From Plantago major (lineage: Eukaryota; Streptophyta; Magnoliopsida; Lamiales; Plantaginaceae): a stretch of 64,000 nucleotides of DNA. The position numbers and the translations under genes were made by a program. The stretch is taken from the NCBI GenBank assembly GCA_026545765.1, contig CM048841.1:67330217-67394216 (forward strand), read 5' to 3'. Below, piece by piece: positions 11,137 to 22,800 of the stretch; the first letter of the stretch is position 1; the number at the start of each line of letters is the position of its first letter. The notes under the pieces are model-generated. The model did no database searches, was not told where the DNA came from, and worked only from the letters and a program-made list of their open reading frames with translations.

Positions 11137-11506
11137 CATATTCCCGTACCGACCAATTACAAAATTTGTGGGGTGGAACCCGATGGTAACGGGGTTTATA
11201 ACACGTACCCGCACCCAACCAACAATTTTAAAACTTGTACCCGTACCCAACCCAGAATTTTAAAGTCATGAAGACCTAGAAATCAACCCAACCCGAAGTT
11301 TTGAAAAACTATTAAAACAGGAAAACAGTTTCACGCACCTGGGCGAAAATGTTTCATTTCACGAAAATAATTTTCCACATGGTTTAGCAAAATATTTTTT
11401 TGGTGGGGGGGGGACCTCCCTACCCCGGGTGAAAAAAATTATCTCACGAAAATAATTTCTCACATCTTTTCGCGACGAATTTTTTTGTCATACAGGGTGG
11501 GGGTAT

Positions 11507-13143
11507 TGTTAGGAATATCTGTTTAGATTTTGATCAGCAACCTAATGACTTATCTTAGCTCAGAAAGGTGATTAGTACTCTTAGTTCACTTGAACACTGT
11601 AAAAGAGGAAACTCACTAAGTATGATAGTCTAGCGAATCTTGTATAGGATGTTAGGTCTCGAAATGTAATTTTTATTTTCTGAAGAAGACCAAGAAGAAG
11701 GCATCCAGCAGGAAAAGATCAACAGTTTTGAAGATTTGAAGACTGCACAAGATTGCTAAAGACAAGGGTTTTCCAGAAACCTATGTCTAGATATCTTGAA
11801 GAAACAAGTGTTTCGAAACATACATGTTGCAAAAGATATCTGAGAATAAAAGGTTTCTGAGACAAGGAAAGTGCCCACAGAATCTATACTCAGATACCTT
11901 GGACATAAAATATGCTTCTGAAAAAGAAACATATTACAACAAGTTGTTTAAACAAGTGGTATCTGGAGCTATGATGATCTCTGGAAAAGAACATGCAAAG
12001 TTTCAGAAAACTCTAATTGTTTAAAGATCTCTGATACCATGCATAGTTCCGTTGGCACTACAGGACAAAATATAGTACAGTGCATTAAATGTGCGATGTA
12101 AATGTACGAACAAAAGCGGTAACCGAAGAAGAAGACAAACTCACATAAGATACTATATTCAGATATCAATAGTTTGAATTTGATTTAAGCCTAACGGATA
12201 CTATTCAAACGGCACTCAAATTCATCTATAAATATCAACACTTAGACTGCTTGAGAACACACCTTAGAACACACTGAATATTGAATACTCACACAAGCGC
12301 TCTCAAGCAAACTACTTACCTTCAAGCTTTCTGTTGCGACCAAAGCTCTTGATTCTAAGTAGCACAAAAGTTCTAAGTGTCCTGATCCTTAACGGGCATT
12401 GTTATTTGTGAAAGAGTTGAACTAAGATTTCTTATCTAAGTTTCATTCTCTTGAACACTTACCATAGACTTAGGTCAGTAGAGAACAAGATACCATACAT
12501 TGAAAAGTGTATTAAGTATACTTGATTCACAGAGCTATCTGAATAACTGAACAAGTTATTAAAGAAGCTCACCTGACAAACAAACCTAAAATCAACACCA
12601 TATACGGCGTGGAGTATAGGAAGTACTTAGTTTGGGAAACTAAGGAATAACTCAAAGGTTGCTAAGCACAGGAAGTACTTAGCTTGGGAAGCTAAGGAAT
12701 AGCTCAAAAAGGTTTCGATGCAGAAGTACTTTCTTTGTGAAAGCCGGGGAATAACTCAGGGGGAACACTTGGTTGGGAACCTAGTGCATTTAGGAATCAA
12801 GAAAAGATTTCTGTAAGGTTACCTCATTTATCTTAGTGCATTCTAGGTCTGAGAAAGACCGAAGTGGATTAGTTGAAGGATTACGCCACCTTCAGATACC
12901 ACTATAAAAAGACTTGTGTTATTTACTTTCTGCAGTTTATTACTTGTTTTACTTATATTGCAAAGTACTTACACTTATCTTGCTGAACACGTGCACTTAT
13001 CTCAGAAGTCTTTCGCTCTCTGAAATTAAGTATCAGATATCTTCACAGATATCTGAGAAACTGTGCTTATCGACAAAAGTTTTAAAAGACTATTCACCCC
13101 CCCCCTCCCCAAGTCTTTTACTTTGCCGTTATCTGGACCAACA
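11507..13143 (+). repeat. 5' LTR of the copia element
   Basis: The LTR begins TGTTAGGAATAT and ends CCAACA, immediately before the primer-binding site. It pairs with 25855-27484 at high identity, with scattered substitutions and a rearranged patch near 12718-12760 where the two LTRs differ by small indels. The LTR has a TATA box at 12226-12234, several AGATATCTGA words and a poly-C stretch near its end. Confidence 0.95.
12226..12234 (+). promoter_or_regulatory. LTR TATA box
   Basis: 'ctataaata' lies mid-LTR and is conserved in the 3' LTR at 26571-26579. It is the likely core promoter of the genomic RNA, by position and sequence only. Confidence 0.55.
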
Positions 13144-13145
13144 AG

Positions 13146-13157
13146 TGGTATCAGAGC
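13146..13157 (+). promoter_or_regulatory. primer-binding site for initiator tRNA-Met
   Basis: TGGTATCAGAGC, two bases after the 5' LTR, is the standard complement of the plant initiator tRNA-Met 3' end used by copia elements to prime minus-strand synthesis. Confidence 0.93.
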
Positions 13158-13256
13158 AGGAGGTTCCCAAGCCTTACCTTGAACCTAGATCGGATAAGTG
13201 CCCACTAAGCCTTTTCACCTACACTTGATTCGTTTGTTTAGTGTGTTTGCTGCAGG

Positions 13257-15018
13257 ATGTCTTTAAGTGACGCCCCAATTCTCAAGCCAGAGAATTATGA
13301 GAAATGGAAGAACAACATGATGCTCCACCTAGAAGCCATCAGTGACGAAATGATCGAAGTAATAAAGAATGGCCCAATAGTCGTTCAACAACTCAAGCAA
13401 GTCATAGAGGTTTCTAATGGTAGAGACAGAGAACAAAGTGATGGGTCTTCACAGACAGATGCATCAACCAGTGGGAGACCTGCTAGTCAAGTTATTTACG
13501 AACCAAAGCCCAGAGAACTCTGTACATCGGAAGATGCCAAGAGAAATAGATTGGATGGACAGGCTCGTAATATCATCATACGTTCTACTCCAGAGCACAT
13601 TAAAGGTAAAGTGGGTGCAAAATGAAAAGTGGCAGCAACTGATTGAAGAAATCTGTGCTGGCACTGAAAAAACAAAGGAAAATAAGTTCGAATTTTTGAA
13701 GCTAAAATTCCAAAACTTTAAACAAGGTCCCACAGAGACTCTTGAAGAACTAGATTTCCGGTTTACAACACTTATGAGTGACATGGCTGCACTTGGTCAA
13801 AGTAATAGATATACCCAGTCAGAAAAGATTAAAACCATTGTGACAAGTCTAAATCATAACTGGGAACACACAAAGTTTTTCTACTTTAACCAAGGAATGC
13901 CAGATATCACTCCTGTGGAACTTTTCTCTCACCTTGCCATTATTGACTATGAGACAACTCAAAGGGAACAAACAACTGAGAAGTTGCAGAGTGTTGCTCT
14001 AGTTGCTCAAGGAACTTCTGAAAAGAAGAAAGGCAAGGATGTGACTGAGGATGCTCTTGCTGTAAAGCAAATGGAAAAATATGTCAGTCGAGAAATTGAG
14101 AGAAGAAAAGCCAAAGAGAAGCTGAAAAAGCATCTAGGCTCAAACTATCACCAGTACAAAAATATGCAAAGCTCGTTGAACAAGCCAGCTCAAAAAGCAT
14201 CAAGTACTGAGGAAGTAGAAATCGGAAATGATATCTGTTTCTATTGTCAGAAACCTGGTCATTTCAAGAAGGATTGTCCTACCTTCAACAAATTTAAGAC
14301 GGGTGACAAGAAAGATAGAAGAATCTTCAAAAGAAGTCAAAGAGCTATGCTCACTGAAGAAAGGAAAAAGATTCAACTCCAACTGGATGCTCTAGATATT
14401 GAATCTGATTCTGAGGATGAGGATTCAGATGATTCCACACTGCCTTCCCCAGAAATATGCGGTGTTTCTCATGAAGTAATTAACTTTGGTCAAAAGAAGA
14501 AAGAAGTGTGTGGAATGGCTGAAGAAATCTTCCCAGATATCTCCAACATTGAACCTTGTCTAATGGCTGATGAGGTAACGCATACTTCCTTTTATACTTA
14601 TGAAAGTGATGACGAAGGAATCAAAGAACAGGAAAATCTCAGAAAAGAAATTGATCTTTACAAAAGAGAATTTATAATGTTCCGAGCTAAAGCCGAAAAT
14701 TTCGAAGAAGAAAAGAATTCTCTTGCAAAGGAAATTTCTAAATTAATCAAGATATCTGAGAAAAAGGATGCTGAAAATGCATTTCTCAAGGCTCAGATAT
14801 CTGAGACCGAAAAGTCACATAAAGAAGCAATGGCCAATCTTCAGAAGAAATGTGAAGGTCTTCTTTTTGAGAATAAGGAACTCAAAAAGAAAGAACTATC
14901 CTTTCAATCTTATGCCAAAGCTAGTGACACTCTTACTGAAGTACAATCTTATTTAAGAGATCCTTCAGAAAAGAGAGGACTTAAATTTGGACACACACGA
15001 GCAGTTCCACCACTCTGA
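13257..15018 (+). pseudogene. copia gag (UBN2-type capsid and zinc-knuckle nucleocapsid), frameshifted
   Basis: The start at 13257 follows the primer site by about 100 bp and opens MSLSDAPILKPENYEKW, as in copia gag. The first frame runs to 13625; coding continues in another frame from about 13605, so there is one small indel. The UBN2-type middle (WQQLIEEICAGTEKT, ETLEELDFRF) covers about 13620-13990. A CX2CX4HX4C zinc knuckle (CFYCQKPGHFKKDC) lies at about 14239-14280. A Lys/Glu-rich C-terminal coiled-coil-like stretch runs from 14590 to 14930. Gag forms the cytoplasmic particle that packages element RNA. As it stands no full protein can be made. Confidence 0.85.
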
Positions 15019-15059
15019 ATAAGAGTAATGAAGGACTAACATTAAATCGATGCTCGTAA

Positions 15060-15765
15060 AGGTGATTCCCAAACAATCTACGATGTCGATCGAGCTAAGA
15101 TTGTTGACAAAGGAAAGGCAGTTGCGACCAAGCCTTTGTGGGAAAAACAAGTCCAAAAGAAAACTGTGGGAAATGTCTCTGAAAAAAAACATAACATTGA
15201 AAAGTGCAATCACCCACAGTACTATGTCTCTCAAAAAGGAAAAATTGCAGGAGCTAGAAAATTTTCTTATGTCACGTTTTCTGGAAAGAAAATTGATCAT
15301 CCAGAGACTAGCAAAGCTGCTGAGAAGAGATCTCAGACAGCATCAGGTGCTCGGAATGGTATTGGCTATAAACCCATTGGGAAACAACTTGCCCGCGAAT
15401 ACAAACAAGAGCAAGAACGATGGTTAAAGGCTAGAATTGCTCACAGCAATTATCAGAAGTGGAAGATAAATCAAGCCACTGAAAATCTGAATGCCAGGGC
15501 TAGAAGAAATCTGGCTAGGAAAGCTAAGTTTGCTGAAAAGCAGACTCAGAAATCTGACAGGTATCTGAAAGCACCAAATGGAGCACCAAGGAACACACTA
15601 AGGAAGAAAATAATTCTTAATAACAATGATACTAATCATTTACCTAGAATTCCTCCTTATGTTCCTGTTAGACAAAAGAATGTCCCTAAGAAATTCATTA
15701 AAAAATGGATTCCTATAGGAAGATTCTTTAGTCCAGATGGTTCCATTGTTGGTATGAGAACCTAA
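15060..15765 (+). pseudogene. copia gag-pol linker region, basic
   Basis: An open stretch at 15136-15765 (209 codons) encodes a very basic, Lys/Arg/Gln-rich peptide with no recognised domain. Upstream coding in the same frame can be followed from about 15060. It lies between gag and protease, where SIRE-like elements have a long, poorly conserved linker. A stop ends it 18 bp before the protease block. Its role is unknown; basic composition suggests RNA binding, which is inference. Confidence 0.5.
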
Positions 15766-15783
15766 TCTCCTGTTTCCTGTTTT

Positions 15784-16260
15784 GTGCAGAACACTCTAAA
15801 GACTAATCCAAAGTGGCAGTTTGATAGTGGATGTGGGAAGTACATGATAGGAGACAAAGCAAATCTGATTAACTACAAAAAAAACAATGATGGACCAATT
15901 ATCAGGTTTGCTGGAGGAGATGAAAATCCAACCATAGGTTTTGACAATTTGAAGTTCGGCGCCCTCACAATCTCTGAAGTACTTCATGTAAAGGGATTGA
16001 AATATAATCTCCTAAGCATGAGTCAACTAGTAGACAAAGGGTACACTGTCAAGATCAAGTCAAAACTATGTAAAGTGATTGACAATGAGTCAAAGCAGAC
16101 AGTCTTGGTTGCAAGGCGTAAAGGAAATCTTTATGTTGCTGATTGGGCATCCGCCATAACCGAAGAATGTCTCATGGTGAGTCAATCTGGCCACACTGAA
16201 GAAAATTGGCTATGGCATAAAAGAATGAGTCACTTGAATTTCAAAACTCGATTAAACTAG
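15784..16260 (+). pseudogene. copia aspartic protease and start of the gag-pre-integrase domain
   Basis: The retroviral-type aspartic protease motif appears as WQFDSGCGKYM (catalytic DSG) near the start, followed by the VLHVKGLKYNLLSMSQL strand typical of copia proteases. The end of the stretch, WLWHKRMSHLNF, supplies the two histidines of the integrase HHCC zinc-binding module. A stop at 16258-16260 caused by a frameshift separates it from the integrase. The protease would cut the Gag-Pol polyprotein in the particle. Confidence 0.85.
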
Positions 16261-17120
16261 CCAAGAATGAGTTGGTGGTTGGTTTACCCAAAATGGCATA
16301 TAGAAAAGAAGGTGTATGCTCAGCTTGCCAAATGGGAAAACAATCCAAAACATCTTTCAAGTCTAAAACTAGACATTCCAGTGAGAGGGCACTACAAATG
16401 TTACATATGGATCTGTTTGAATCCTCAGTAACTAGTTATGCAGGAAAGAAGTATGGTCTGGTTGTTGTTGATGATTACTCAAGATTCACTTGGGTTGTCT
16501 TTCTCAAACACAAATCTGATGCAAGGGTTGAGATACCTAACTTGCTGAATAAGCTCGAAGTCATGAAAAATGACAAGGTATCTGTAATCAGAACAGACCA
16601 TGGTACTGAGTTTGTGAACCAGTACATCAAAGAGTTTTGTACTTGCAAAGGTATACAACATCAACTATCTTCTGTAAGGACACCACAACAAAATGGTGTT
16701 GCTGAAAGAAAGAATAGGACCCTGAAAGAAGCAGCAAGAACAATGCTTGCTGACACTGAAATAAGTGAAATCTATTGGGTTGAAGCTGTAAACACAGCAT
16801 GCTACACTCAAAATAGATGTCTGATTAACAAACACCATGACAAAACTCCGTACGAGCTTTTCATTGGTAGACCCCCTAGTATCAAACATCTAAGGGTGTT
16901 TGGTTGCAGATGTTTCGCTCTTAACAATGAAAAAGAATACTTGAGAACATTTCAACCAAAGGCAGATGAAGGAGTATTTCTTGGTTATTCTCTGAATAGC
17001 AAAGCCTACAGAATCTACAACAAAAGAACGCAAAAGATCGAAGAATCTATTCACGTAGTATTCTATGAAGGAAACAAGAAAGTACTCTTAAATGATGATC
17101 TCTCAGATAGGTTCAAATAA
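16200..17120 (+). pseudogene. copia integrase
   Basis: After the His pair at about 16213-16231, the Cys pair CSACQMGK (about 16318-16341) completes the HHCC module. The catalytic triad is visible: Asp in HMDLFE (near 16410), Asp in RTDHGTEF (near 16597) and Glu in PQQNGVAERKNRTL (near 16703). The FLGYS...YRIYN region (about 16978-17022) is the copia-specific C-terminal part. The reading runs open from 16272 to a TAA at 17118-17120, after which coding continues in the same frame at 17124, so this stop is a point lesion. Integrase inserts the cDNA, making the 5-bp duplication seen here. Confidence 0.9.
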
Positions 17121-17640
17121 CTAATGATTAAAGATTCTGAAAAAGGATCCTCAGAAGGAAACAATTCTATCATTCAAATAGAGGATGAGTCTGACGATGA
17201 AAAGCAACCTATGCTTAGTAACAACCAGATGACTCTAAGACATGATGAAGAATTTCCTATGAGAATTCCAGAAATGGAACAGGCTACTGAGAACCTTCAT
17301 CATGAAAAGGTATCTGAAAATGAGATTGCTGAAATGCAAGATCCAGATATCTCTAACAATGAAAAAGTGTCAGATATCCATGACATTTCCCATGTGTCAG
17401 ATATCCCAGATACTGCACAAGTATCTCATCAAGATCATATTGATTCACATTCAAATCAAATTGATATTGATTCTACTAGTTCAAAACCCATTATGAAATG
17501 GATAAGAAATCATCTTTCAAAAGATGTGATTGGTCCTATAGACCAAGGAGTTAGAACTAGAAGAGCAATTGCTAAAATGCAAGTTGTCTCTATAGATGTT
17601 TTATCTCAAAAATTGAACCAAAAACTATAGAAGAAGCATT
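17121..17640 (+). pseudogene. copia pol linker between integrase and RT
   Basis: About 170 open codons (17124-17630), acidic and Ser/Asp-rich, encode repeats of the form 'DISxxEKVSD' that reflect repeated AGATATC words in the DNA. This is the usual poorly conserved segment between copia integrase and RT. It ends in a frameshift at about 17610-17630 as the RT begins. Confidence 0.55.
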
Positions 17641-18382
17641 AAAAGATCAAGATTGGATCTCTGCAATGCAAGAAGAGTTGGATCAATTTGAGAGAAACAA
17701 AGTCTGAAAACTTGTTCCATTTGTTGACGGAATATCTGTAATCGGAACCAAGTGGGTTTTCAGAAACAAAATGAATGAGTCTGGTGAAATAACCAGAAAC
17801 AAAGCTAGGTTGGTTGCCAAGGGATTCACCCAGACTGAAGGACTAAATTTTGATGAATCTTATGCACCAGTTGTAAGATTGGATGCAATAAGACTCTTTC
17901 TAGCCTTTGCAGCTCATAATGACTTTACAGTTTATCAGATGGATGTCAAGAGTGCATTTCTAAATGGTGAACTGGCTGAGGAAGTCTATGTTGAGCAACT
18001 ACCAGGTTTTGAAGTTTCCTCAGAAAGTAGGATGGTCTATAAGCTTCAGAAAGCTCTGTATGGGCTGAAACAAGCTCCAAGAGCATGGTATGATACATTG
18101 GCCAGATACCTACTAGAAAATGGCTTCAAGAAAGGAGATGTTGACAAAACACTCTTCACACTGAACCATGATGGGAAACTTCTTTTATTTCAAGTATATG
18201 TTGATGACATTATATTTGGATCTAAAGACAAGCAACTTTGTGAAGATTTTGCTGAACTCATGAAATGTAAATTTGAGATGAGCATGATGGGAGAATTGAA
18301 TTACTTCCTAGGGCTGCAAGTCAAGCAACTCAATGATGGAATATTCATTAGTCAAACAAAGTATGCAAAGGAACCAAAATGA
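17625..18382 (+). pseudogene. copia reverse transcriptase (RVT_2)
   Basis: The RVT_2 domain begins with a WISAMQEELDQFERNK block near 17660 and has a TGA replacing an expected Trp at 17704-17706. Downstream, [28 protein letters not shown], the first catalytic Asp in [25 protein letters not shown], and the active-site YVDDIIFGS are all present (17750-18230). The frame ends at 18382 shortly after YFLGLQV; compared with the family, about 20 codons between this point and RNase H are missing. RT copies element RNA into cDNA. Confidence 0.92.
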
Positions 18383-19086
18383 CCTACACTGAATCTGACA
18401 AGAGTGTTGAAGAACACAAGTATAGGAAATTGATTGGATCGCTACTTTACCTCACTACAAGTAGACCTGATATTCAATATGCAGTTGCAGTGTGTGCTAG
18501 ATTTCAGACAAATCCAATGCAGTCAAACTACAACATTGCAATGAAAATATTAAGGTATGTAAAAGTTACTGTAGAAGTTGGATTGTGGTATCCAAAAGAG
18601 AGTGGATTGAGTTTGGTTGGCTATTCAGATGCCGACTATGCTGGATCATTGCTTGATAGAAAAAGCACCTCAGGAACTTGTCAATTTCTTGGTGCTAGAT
18701 TAATATCATGGTTCAGCAAGAAACAAAATTCAATTGCCACATCTACCACAGAGGCTGAATATATTGTTGTTGGGTGTTGTGCTTCACAGATATTGTGGAT
18801 ACAAGAACAACTCAAAGACTATGGACTCAGTGAAGAGAAAACTCCCATTTTCTGTGACAACACAAGTGCCATTGCCATAACTTAGAATCCTAAGTTTCAT
18901 GCAAGAACAAAGCACATTGATGTTAGACACCACTTCATCAGAGACCATGTTGAAAAAGGCAATATAGAGATACTCAAGATTGGCATTGAAGACCAACTTG
19001 CAGATATCTTCACTAAGCCACTACAAGAAAGTAGATTCTTAGCCTTAAGACACAGTCTTGGACTAATGGAGCTACCAAAGAACTGA
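18379..19086 (+). pseudogene. copia RNase H and C-terminal end of pol
   Basis: The region starts with the conserved YRKLIGSLLYLTTSRPDI block. The RNase HI-type catalytic residues follow: Asp in YSDADYAG, Glu in TTEAEY and Asp in FCDNTSA. A TAG at 18883-18885 interrupts, then coding resumes in frame with RTKHIDVRHHFIRDH and QLADIFTKPL to a natural stop at 19084-19086. It would remove the RNA strand of the hybrid and generate the polypurine primer. Confidence 0.9.
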
Positions 19087-19877
19087 AAAAGTTCAGAAAA
19101 GAGATTTCAAAGAAGAAAGAAGAGAAATCTGGAACGGGTATCCAGAGAAGAGGAATCTGGAACAGGTATCCAGAAACCAAAGGCTAAAGGGTAAAATGAC
19201 TATTTGAAGATCTACGGGGCGAATTTTCGGATATCTAGATCACTTTCGATGAGGGGAACACAAAGAGAATAGTACGGTGGTGCATTCAACTACTCTCTTG
19301 AAATTTGTATCATTACTATCTTTGTGTAAAACTTGGACAAATACTAAGTGTGAGATAGACTCAAATGCAAACAGTGTTCTTAGGCACACAGAGAAATGTG
19401 ATTCAGATAGCTAATAGCCAAAATTCATTAAACGGGCACAATTACATTTGTTGATTGTAATCATTGCTGAAGAAGCAATAGTGACCCTTGATGAATTGGG
19501 CGATTGATCTTTATGGCAGAGATTAACTCTCAGTAAATAGTGGACTGTTGAAATTCCGACAGGGCCCACTATGCATTTAATGCCGAACAAGCTTTTACTC
19601 ACGCCTACCTGCAATTCACAGATACTTACACACAAAATCAATTTGTATGTATATGTCTGTGAAGATTACATTGCCATATATATGAGATTTTGGCAAAAGA
19701 AATTACTTTCGCCTAATCCAACATACAGACTTGCACAAAAATAGCAAAATTATCTTCTTCTATTTCTCTGCAAATTTCTTCAACCTCTGCAAATCTATGT
19801 TAGTTTTTCTGCAAAGAATCACTAATCGCTAACCCAAACTTCTTTCAATCTTCGAAAAACTTACACTATATAAAGAG
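19087..19877 (+). other. non-coding spacer between copia pol and the extra ORF
   Basis: About 790 bp contain no long frame. Near 19127-19176 a short direct repeat 'ctggaacgggtatccag'/'ctggaacaggtatccag' occurs. The last 150 bp are rich in C/T with 'ttcttctatttctctgc' and 'ctttcaatcttcg', like a plant 5' leader, and 'ctatataaag' lies about ten bases before the ATG at 19878. This could be a leader or internal promoter for the extra ORF; this is inference. Confidence 0.4.
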
Positions 19878-22800
19878 ATGGCTCCTAAGCGTTCACAGAA
19901 ACCCCAATCTTCTATCACTGGTACTGCTGAAAAGCAAGCACCAGAGTTGGTGATAGTAAACAATCGATTGGTAGGAAACTTTAATCCCGATCATTGGACT
20001 TCAAATCACAGGATGATTTGGGGTGGTGCCATGATTGAGGAATACCTCACGGCTGCTGTTGAAAACCAAGCCGATAGGAAACTGATCCTTGACATGCTTG
20101 AAAAGGCACAAATCAAGGGTTTTCTATCTGCTCTTCCCAGTGGAATCTCTTCACTAGATGTGTTAGAATTCTACAATAATTCCAGGATTATATCCTGTGT
20201 TTCAAGGAAAACCTTGCAATAGTGTCTATAAAGACTTGATCGAGGAAAGGAAATCATACGGACTTAACAACTTCTGCAAGTTGTTTGAACTTCAAAATCT
20301 TGGAAAGGATTTTGAAATAGACACCAAGGATGATGATCTCCTTGAAGGTGTAAAAGCAATGTCTGATGGCGTGTGTGATCTTGAAAAATCAGATACACCC
20401 ACTGATTTCAAGCTTGCTGACATCAGAACCAGACATCTGTTGGTTCACTGGGATGTGTTGGCATGCATTCTTCACAGATACTTTGATGGTCTACAAGGAG
20501 GTCTTGACGGATAAGCCAAGAACATTTGGATGATGATGTTCTTGCTACAACAACAAGACAAAAGGCTGAAAAACCCTTTTAATTGGGGGAAGTACGCCTT
20601 CATGAAATTTGTGAAGAAGATTCAAGGCTTTGAGCCTACAATCGCTAAGGGACTTGCTGAGCCAAAGGCCACAGTAAACTATGGTCTGAAGATATGCTAC
20701 TTACTGGAGTGTCTTGGCATTGAGCTCAGAGAGACGGCAGATATTGCCAACAATAAACTACTCTACAAATATGAGTATACAAACATGATGAAAAAGGTTA
20801 CTGGATCTCAGAAAGGTTCCAAGAAGCGAAAGACTGAAGAGGTATCTGAGGGAAAAGTTGCGACCAAGAAGCCCAGAACTTCACGAAAGAAGTCTGCTGG
20901 CAAATCAGAAGGCACACCCATTGAGGTTGTCGATTCCCAGATACCTGCCGTAGCTGCCGATGAACTCATAAATGCAGATGAACTCATCAATGCTGCAAAA
21001 GAGGTATCGACTACTGAACAAGTAGACTCAGCAAGAGAAAGTGCTTTCAGAAATGTGAAGACTATTACAGAAAGCCTTGCTGATGAGCTCATAAATACTG
21101 CCAAAAGTGGTGAAAGATACCAAGCCCTATCTGCAGAAACCGCAGGAATTATGGACCAATCAGTTCCTAATGCTGATGAAAGCTCTGATGATGAAGATGA
21201 TGAACTTGTCATCTCTCAAGTCCTAGAAAAATCGAAAAGGGCTAAGGTTACTGAAATAGTAACTGGTGTAGAGGTATCTGAAGAAGAACCTACACCACAG
21301 GTTGCTGAACAAGCACCTATAGCAAAGGTTGTTGGTGCCATCACACCATCAGGGACAGTCACATATGCACAACTTCAAGAAGCCCTGATGAGTGGTGACC
21401 TAGTATTGGCTGACGCTGATGTCAACGCCACACTTAAAGATCTGGAAGAGCTCTCAAATGATCAAACGTCTGCTTCCAGACAACCACAATAGCCACAAGT
21501 GGTTGATGAAATGGTAAATGAACTCCATTTCGACATGCCAGCAATGCAGTATGCTAAAGAAAATCCTGCAAATGAGCAGGTTCCCCAACTCCAAGAGAGG
21601 GATCAAACTGAGACACCTACTCAGAATGATCAATCAGGGGAGGCAACTGAGTTAGCCACTCAGGAAAAGGTTGAAGTACCTCAAACTTCCAACAAAGAAG
21701 CAACACTGGAACAACGAGACCAACTCATGGAAGGGTCACAAGTTCCAGAGACCACTTAGCCTGACATTGCTCAGGTAGCTGAATGGTTTGTACTTGTGAA
21801 TTTCTTTGTGTTTTCTGTCTTGTTAACTAATAAAAATTGTTTGTTACAGGCTGAATTAGAAATAAAAGAGCAAGAGGAAGCTGCAAAGCTTGCCTCAGAA
21901 TCTGAGAAGGAGGCTTCCATAGCCTCACCACTTAAGGAACAGGAGCCTGTCTCACAGGTAGAAAACAGTTCCTTAAGATATAACATCTCAGATATATGCT
22001 TTATACACTTGACTAATACTATTAAGTGTCTGTTTCTAATAGGCTCCAACTGAGAAGAAAAATGAAGAGACTGAAAAGTCTATCTCTTCAGAAAAGAATC
22101 CAGAGACTTCCAAGGTCTCTAAGGAACAAGTATCTGAACCTTCTTCAGAGAAGGTATATCATTTAGATACCTATAATCTTCAAAGACAAATCTCTGATCA
22201 TATTTCTCAAACTAACACTGTCTACTTAAACAGGTTCAAAAAGAAGTAGAAGTTGCTGGGGAATTGCCCACTCAATCCCCACAACAAATGGAAATTGATG
22301 AGGCATAAAAACCTTCATCACAAGAAAAATTTCCAGAGACTGCACAAGTCTTTGAGCAACAAGTATCTGAGCCTCCAATAATGGAGGTAATTGACCTCTC
22401 AGATATCTGATTCTGAACATAGAACTTTTTCTTGATAAAATTTCCTAAGTGTTATGTTTCTAATCTCAAGTTCAAAAAGAAAGAGAGGATGTTGAGGATC
22501 AGACTTCCAAGTCTCCTCCTCACACCAAGATATCTGAGGCACCTGGAACCTCAGTAGTCCACCTTCGAGGCACTGTCATTGTTGCAGGTAACACAGATAC
22601 TTGACTACTCTAAAACTCAGATATCTAAACAAGTTTTGAAACTAACTCAAAACTCTTTCTTTCAGGCTCAAAGTAGTGCCAAGAAGGAGTCAAATGATGA
22701 CTATGAGAACCTTCTTCCCTTCTTCAAGACTCATACCCTGCCAAAGCATATTCAATGCTTCAAGAAATGGCAGAGGTTAAGGTGCTCTGATCTCTCTGAA

